Of a stretch of 64,000 bases of DNA, positions 59,993 to 64,000 are shown piece by piece. The position numbers and the translations under genes are program-made. This DNA comes from Ruania zhangjianzhongii (GTDB taxonomy: Bacteria; Actinomycetota; Actinomycetes; Actinomycetales; Beutenbergiaceae). The stretch covers positions 310,001-374,000 of the forward strand of contig NZ_CP042828.1 in NCBI RefSeq assembly GCF_008000995.1. The letters run 5' to 3'. Below the pieces are notes generated by a model that worked only from the letters and a program-made list of their open reading frames with translations, searched no databases and had not been told where the DNA came from. Numbering within the stretch: the first letter of the stretch is position 1; each line of letters begins with the position of its first letter.

Positions 59993-61322
59993 ACTCCACC
60001 TCGGCGACCGCCACATGGACATCGTCGGTCGCGCCGTAGGCGCTCAAGATCGTCATCCGCACCGAGACCACGTCACTGGTCGGTAGGGAGATCGGCTGCG
60101 GTTCGCCGGTGTCCACCACGTCGACATCGTGGATCTGCTCCGCGCCGTCGGCAGTGGTCACGGTCAACCGCACCCGGCTCGGCCGTGCTTCCAGCAGCCG
60201 CGTCTCATCCGCGGTGGACGCTCCGGCGGTGAGCAGCACTGTGACCAGGCGGAACGGTTCGTCGAACTCGAACTGCAACCACTCGCCGGCACCGTCGCCG
60301 GTGGCCTCCGGGGCCCAGGACCGGTCCGAGATGCCGTCGCGCGCCAGGTCCGGGCCGCGGTCGCTCGCCGAGCTGGACGCGGTCACCTCTGCCGGGTTCA
60401 CCGGATCGTTGCCGGCCACCCGGTCCAGCACCGCGTGGTACCCGGTGCCCAGCTCGTCCCGGAAGTAGTAGCCGCCACCACCGAGCAGGGCCAGGACCAC
60501 TAGGAGGACCACCGTCTTCGTGGGGAACCGGCGCCGTCGCCGCCGCTTCGGCCGCGTGCCCGCCTTCGGGCCGTCCCGGCGTGCTCGACGCCGATCGCGC
60601 CAGCGGCGCCACCAGCCTCCGCGGCCCTGAGTGGGCGCATCGGCCAGGCTCGCCCCGCAGCGGCGGCAGAAGTTGCGGTGCGGTGCGTTGCCGGCACCGC
60701 AGGCCCCGCAGATCAGATCGCCGGGGGCGGGCGAAGGTTCGTCCTTCTCGGCCGGGGGGACGTGCCGGCGTGGTCGGGCGGCGGCCGGCTGAACCGGGCC
60801 GGGCACTGCCGCCGCGGGCTTGATCGCTGCCGGCTTCACGGGTTTCACCGACGGCTTCACCGGCCCAACCCCCGCCGGTGTCTCGGCGGTGGCTGCGGCG
60901 GTTGGGGGCGGTGTTCCGGTCGTCGGGGGGTGGTCGACGGCGGTTCTCGCCCGGGTCGCCCGGGTCGCCCGGGTGGCCCGGGTCGGCGGCACACTCTCGA
61001 CGGCGGTGGGCGCCTCAGGGGTGTTTCGCACCTCGGTCGCCGGCTCGCCCGCCTCCTGCACCGCTGCCTGTGGCGCGGGTTCGGCCGCTTGGGCCGCCGC
61101 CGGTCGCGGCGGGGGTTCGGCCCCTTGCTCCACCGCCTGCGGCGCCGGCTCGACCACACGCTCAGGTGCGGGCTCGGCCTGGGTGAGCTCCGCCGTCGTG
61201 CTGGAGCTGGAGCTGGACGCGGCCTCGACCCCGTGCTCCTCCCACTCCAGGTAGGTGCCGCAGGCACCACAGAACAGTTCACCGTCCTCGTTCCGGACGC
61301 CGCAGTCCGGGCAGGTCTGCAT
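59979..61322 (-). CDS. Zn-ribbon, TM and galactose-binding-like protein of the injection locus (CisA-like)
   Basis: Predicted 447 aa. First zinc ribbon Cys4/7/18/21, a long disordered Ala/Pro/Thr/Glu linker (TRATRATRATRA repeat near 115-126), a second zinc ribbon Cys205/208/219/222, a polybasic stretch (236-266), one TM helix (about 269-287), then a beta-sandwich of discoidin/galactose-binding type (about 310-447: WAPEATGDGAGEWLQFEFDEPFRLVTV). The positive-inside rule places the N-terminus in the cytosol and the sandwich outside. The layout fits the membrane protein CisA that tethers Streptomyces contractile injection particles. It is the last gene of the tail operon, overlapping the tail-I gene stop by one base. 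Confidence 0.72.
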   Translation of the reverse strand: MQTCPDCGVRNEDGELFCGACGTYLEWEEHGVEAASSSSSSTTAELTQAEPAPERVVEPAPQAVEQGAEPPPRPAAAQAAEPAPQAAVQEAGEPATEVRNTPEAPTAVESVPPTRATRATRATRARTAVDHPPTTGTPPPTAAATAETPAGVGPVKPSVKPVKPAAIKPAAAVPGPVQPAAARPRRHVPPAEKDEPSPAPGDLICGACGAGNAPHRNFCRRCGASLADAPTQGRGGWWRRWRDRRRARRDGPKAGTRPKRRRRRRFPTKTVVLLVVLALLGGGGYYFRDELGTGYHAVLDRVAGNDPVNPAEVTASSSASDRGPDLARDGISDRSWAPEATGDGAGEWLQFEFDEPFRLVTVLLTAGASTADETRLLEARPSRVRLTVTTADGAEQIHDVDVVDTGEPQPISLPTSDVVSVRMTILSAYGATDDVHVAVAEVEFRGR

Positions 61323-61864
61323 CAGTCGTTCACCACCCTGATCCGGTGGGTCACATGTGCCGGCTTCACCGCGGTCACCACAGCGTCCAACCGGGCTTCG
61401 TCCACGCTCGTCCCGGGCCTCGGGCGCACCCGCACGGTCACTCGCGGCCGGGCCCGGCCCGGCAGGGCACCGCCGGGCTCCGCCGACCAGGCGTCTCCGC
61501 CGTTATCGGTCACCTCGACCTCGCCGTCGACGATGAGCCGCACTGCCCCGGCGATCCCGGCCGTCGTACCCCGCCGGGCATGCACCGCCACCGCACCGGC
61601 CACGATCTCCCGGCGCTGGGCCACCGTCCACGCCTCATCCACCTCGATACCCACCCACTGTGCGAGCCAGTCGAGAAAGTCCGTTGGCGCGAGCTGAGGG
61701 TCCACATAGGCGCCCAACCCGTCCAGGCTGAGGAAGAGCGGCGCCAACGCTTCGTCGAAGGCACCCAGGAACCTGCCCAGGAATTCGTCCTCCTGGAGCA
61801 CACCCGGTAACCGGTGCGCCACCGGGAACGGGCTCGGCTGCCCGGCGATCACGCCTCGCATCAT
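61322..61864 (-). CDS. Phage-tail-protein-I-like baseplate component
   Basis: Predicted 180 aa of the phage-tail TIGR02242/gpI type: LPGVLQEDEFLGRFLGAFDEALAPLFLSLDGLGAYVDPQLAPTDFLDWLAQWVG (quoted as motifs LPGVLQ, LGAYVDPQLAP and FLDWLAQWVGIEVDE). A C-terminal beta part follows (THRIRVVND end). It would close the baseplate wedge. Its ATG overlaps the J-gene stop by 4 nt. Confidence 0.8.
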   Translation of the reverse strand: MMRGVIAGQPSPFPVAHRLPGVLQEDEFLGRFLGAFDEALAPLFLSLDGLGAYVDPQLAPTDFLDWLAQWVGIEVDEAWTVAQRREIVAGAVAVHARRGTTAGIAGAVRLIVDGEVEVTDNGGDAWSAEPGGALPGRARPRVTVRVRPRPGTSVDEARLDAVVTAVKPAHVTHRIRVVND

Positions 61865-63807
61865 CGGCCCCCACTCGCGCGCACCTGGTGCTGGTAGGAG
61901 AACACCAGCCCGCTCGCATCCAGATCGATCCGGGTGGTCGGCTCGCCGCGTTTGCCGGTGATCGGGTCGGCGCCGAACAGCTTCACGTCCTCGATCAGCT
62001 CCAGACCGGTCAGTTGCTGCAGCACGGCATAGACCTCACCGGCCTGCACCGGCCGGCCGAACGGCCACCCGGCGTGATCCGGCCCGCCAGTGATCGGGTC
62101 GAAGTAGGCGTTCAGCGCCTCCAGTGCCTGCCGTTCCAGCCGCTCCGCATTCGCGCGCGGGCGGGCCGCGATCCGGGCCACCACGGTCACTCCTTGGTAG
62201 AACGGTGGCTCCACCAGCAGCCGGGCACCCACCGGGCGGCGCTCGCCCAAGTAGTCGGTGATCCGCTGCAGCGCCCGCTCCGAGGGCAGCAGGTCCTCCA
62301 GCCGCAGCCGGCCCTGGGCATCCGGCACCGCCGCCGGCACTACCAGCAGTCGCACCCCGCCAGCGTCCTCAGCGGACTCGGCCACCACGCACCGGACCCG
62401 GGCGATCCCGGGCGCCGCCCGGCGGGCGAGCACCTCGTAGTCCTCGGCGGTGACCGCCCGATCCAGTGTGCGCAGCGAGATCGGCCCACGCACCATTGCC
62501 TGCTGCACCGTCTCCGGGGCGCGCCCGCCCAGACCGGCCCGTCGGTTCACCACCCGGTCCACCAACGGCACCAGGTCGCGCATCACCGTCACCGCCCGCG
62601 GTGCCACGTTTCCCGCCGGGCCACCGCCGGTGCGGTAGGAGCGCACCCGCAGGGGCGCGCCCTTGGCCGGGACGGCGCCGTAGTGACGCAGCGTGCCGTC
62701 GGCCTCTCGTACCGCCGGCGGCAGGATGAGCTGCCCGATGGCCCGGTCCAGCCGGAACACCGTGGACTCCGGCAGGCTGCCGGCGAACGTCTCCACCTCC
62801 GCCCACTCCTGCCAGCCGTCACCGGCGGCCACCTCCAGCACCACCCCGCCGCCGGCGGTCACCGGGGCGTGCGCCAGCGTGAACACCTGCCCCGGGATGC
62901 CCTCGGAGAGGCCGAGCACCTCCTCGGTCACCGTGCGGGCGTGCCCGGCGGGCACTGTGCCGCCCATGGTCACCGCGCTGGCCGCACTGATCGTGGGGGA
63001 GACGCTGTAGAACGGGAACCCGGGGTCCGGCTCGATCACCCGGCAGCGCAACCAACCGGCCCGCTCGCCGCCGATCACCGAGGTCTCATGCTCGGCCGGC
63101 ACGTGCAGCAGCACGTCCCCGGACCGGTTCAGCCCACCGGTGCCGTCATGGTCCACCTCACAACTGCGCCAGCCACCCTCGCACCACGCCTCCCAGCGCA
63201 GTGGGGGGAACCGTGGGTCCACGCCCTTGCCCTCCACCTGGGCATCCACGTGCACCGAGACGATGCAGCCCGGTGCGGCATCGTCCAGCCCCACCAGGAG
63301 GACGTCTCCGGGGACCGGTGGGCTGGTGAACACCGAGAACCGGTCGCCATCGCGGAGCTCGCTGCTGCGGTTGGTGGGCTCGCCGTCGTTCGGTTGGGTG
63401 GCGGTGTGCAGGAGCTCACGTGGCGGCACCACCAGATCCCGGAGCGTGGCAAAGACCACCGGGTCCTCATCCTCCTGCCGCGGTGTGCACGCCTGCGAGG
63501 CGGCAGGTACCCGCACGTCCTCGGTCTGCGGGGCGGACAGCCAGTAGGTCAGGTCCACCGTGGCGGCAGCCGGCGGGTGCAACTGCACCCCGATCAGGTC
63601 GAGGAAGGTGAGGTAGAGCCGGTCCGGTACCCGGTTCAGCCGGTAGGACAGCTCGTCCACCATGTGCGCGAACGTCTCCACCAAGGTCACCCCCGGGTCG
63701 GAGACGTTGTGGTCGCTCCATTCCGGGCAGGACACCTGGATGTAGCGCTTGGCGTCATCCACCAGGTCCTGGAAGCGCCGGTCGTCGAGGTCGGGGGCGG
63801 GCAGCAT
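61861..63807 (-). CDS. Baseplate J-like protein of a contractile injection system
   Basis: Predicted 648 aa. Starts LPAPDLDDRRFQDLVDDAKRY and FAHMVDELSYRLNRVPDRLYL, then a Baseplate_J core (RTLDRAVTAEDYEVLARRAAPGIARVRCV) and a C-terminal wedge domain (GRPVQAGEVYAVLQQLTGLELIEDVKLF). It matches large Afp11/Pvc11-type J proteins of eCIS rather than small P2 gpJ. Overlaps the tail-I gene by 4 nt and lies 2 nt after the gp25 stop. Confidence 0.85.
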   Translation of the reverse strand: MLPAPDLDDRRFQDLVDDAKRYIQVSCPEWSDHNVSDPGVTLVETFAHMVDELSYRLNRVPDRLYLTFLDLIGVQLHPPAAATVDLTYWLSAPQTEDVRVPAASQACTPRQEDEDPVVFATLRDLVVPPRELLHTATQPNDGEPTNRSSELRDGDRFSVFTSPPVPGDVLLVGLDDAAPGCIVSVHVDAQVEGKGVDPRFPPLRWEAWCEGGWRSCEVDHDGTGGLNRSGDVLLHVPAEHETSVIGGERAGWLRCRVIEPDPGFPFYSVSPTISAASAVTMGGTVPAGHARTVTEEVLGLSEGIPGQVFTLAHAPVTAGGGVVLEVAAGDGWQEWAEVETFAGSLPESTVFRLDRAIGQLILPPAVREADGTLRHYGAVPAKGAPLRVRSYRTGGGPAGNVAPRAVTVMRDLVPLVDRVVNRRAGLGGRAPETVQQAMVRGPISLRTLDRAVTAEDYEVLARRAAPGIARVRCVVAESAEDAGGVRLLVVPAAVPDAQGRLRLEDLLPSERALQRITDYLGERRPVGARLLVEPPFYQGVTVVARIAARPRANAERLERQALEALNAYFDPITGGPDHAGWPFGRPVQAGEVYAVLQQLTGLELIEDVKLFGADPITGKRGEPTTRIDLDASGLVFSYQHQVRASGGR

Positions 63808-63809
63808 CG

Positions 63810-64000
63810 TCAGGCGCCTTCCTCATGGTCGGGGATCACGTAGAACGGGAAGACGAGGTTGCGCGGGTCGTTGGTGCCGCGCACCGCGTAGGCGATGTCG
63901 ATGTAGAGCAGACCGGAGTCCACCTCGTCGAAGCGCACGGTGACTGACGCGAGCTCGATCCGTGGCTCCCAGCGCTCCAGGGCCACCCGTACCGCGTAGG
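63810..64000 (-). CDS. gp25/GPW-type baseplate wedge protein, 5' end beyond the window
   Basis: Only the last 63 residues are present: AVRVALERWEPRIELASVTV, then LLYIDIAYAVRG and VFPFYVIPDHEEGA-stop. This is the T4 gp25/GPW lysozyme-like baseplate family. The start and the remaining upstream tail genes (sheath, tube, spike, AAA ATPase) must lie to the right. Confidence 0.8.
   Translation of the reverse strand, partial: YAVRVALERWEPRIELASVTVRFDEVDSGLLYIDIAYAVRGTNDPRNLVFPFYVIPDHEEGA

Noticed and set aside
61888-63843. A 651-codon open frame opposite the baseplate J gene
   Set aside because: The minus-strand frame has clear baseplate motifs and overlapping operon structure. The plus-strand product is His/Gln/Arg-rich low complexity.
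61322-64000. Interpretation as a prophage tail
   Set aside because: J and gpI are directly followed by a host-type zinc-ribbon membrane protein and a SARP-type regulator, with no fibre, holin, lysin or integrase in view. It remains open until the right-hand sequence is seen.

Overview
The sequence is uniformly very GC-rich, with G/C at most wobble positions. Features that look actinobacterial are TANNNT -10 elements lying 5-9 nt before ATG/GTG (apparent leaderless starts), many secreted lipoproteins, and an abundance of carbohydrate ABC importers with LacI, DeoR, IclR and SorC regulators. A soil or marine Micrococcales-type actinobacterium (Ruania/Georgenia/Beutenbergia-like) is my inference; no rRNA or other marker gene is present. 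I see no tRNA, rRNA, CRISPR array, insertion sequence or prophage integration gene.

Layout. 1-1593: two DUF4352-type anchored proteins. 1757-8207: a histidine kinase and a NarL-type response regulator enclosing a complete LpqY-SugABC-like (trehalose/maltose-type) importer. 8251-10065: an AlbA_2/Schlafen-ATPase-type regulator with a large palindrome over its promoter/ribosome-binding region. 10090-19662: a polyol/sugar-acid block with two dehydrogenases, an IclR regulator, a tagatose-3-epimerase-like TIM barrel, a RhaS/RbsABC-type importer and its DeoR regulator. 19944-27102: a GlpD/EryB-like flavoprotein, a XylFGH-like importer, and SorC and DeoR regulators. 27557-32801: a Tat-exported TagC-like propeller protein and a Ugp-type glycerophosphodiester importer with a GDPD phosphodiesterase. 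33204-37879: an EryI/RpiB-type isomerase, an inositol-monophosphatase-family enzyme, a YmdB phosphodiesterase, an AraL-like HAD phosphatase and an AraM-like glycerol-1-phosphate dehydrogenase. 37889-46932: housekeeping and orphan genes, including a DUF559 protein flanked by two hairpin repeats, a decayed ABC permease fragment, and three paralogous lipoproteins around two small membrane proteins. 46999-50258: a GH65 disaccharide phosphorylase with a beta-phosphoglucomutase-type HAD. 50388-56680: a nucleoside salvage operon (nucleoside hydrolase, importer, ribokinase, LacI). 56765-64000: a STAND/SARP regulator convergent with the 3' end of a contractile-injection-system locus (gp25, baseplate J, tail protein I, and a zinc-ribbon/TM/galactose-binding-like protein).

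How the parts work together. Most of the window is a carbohydrate and polyol-phosphate scavenging region. Two importers (Ugp-like and nucleoside-type) have no ATPase of their own, and the MsmK/UgpC-type ATPase at 6203-7498 may energise them too. GlpD-like, GDPD, AraL-like, AraM-like and EryI-like genes within about 18 kb point to C3/C4 polyol-phosphate catabolism. The most unusual item is the injection-system edge at the right, which is cut by the window end.
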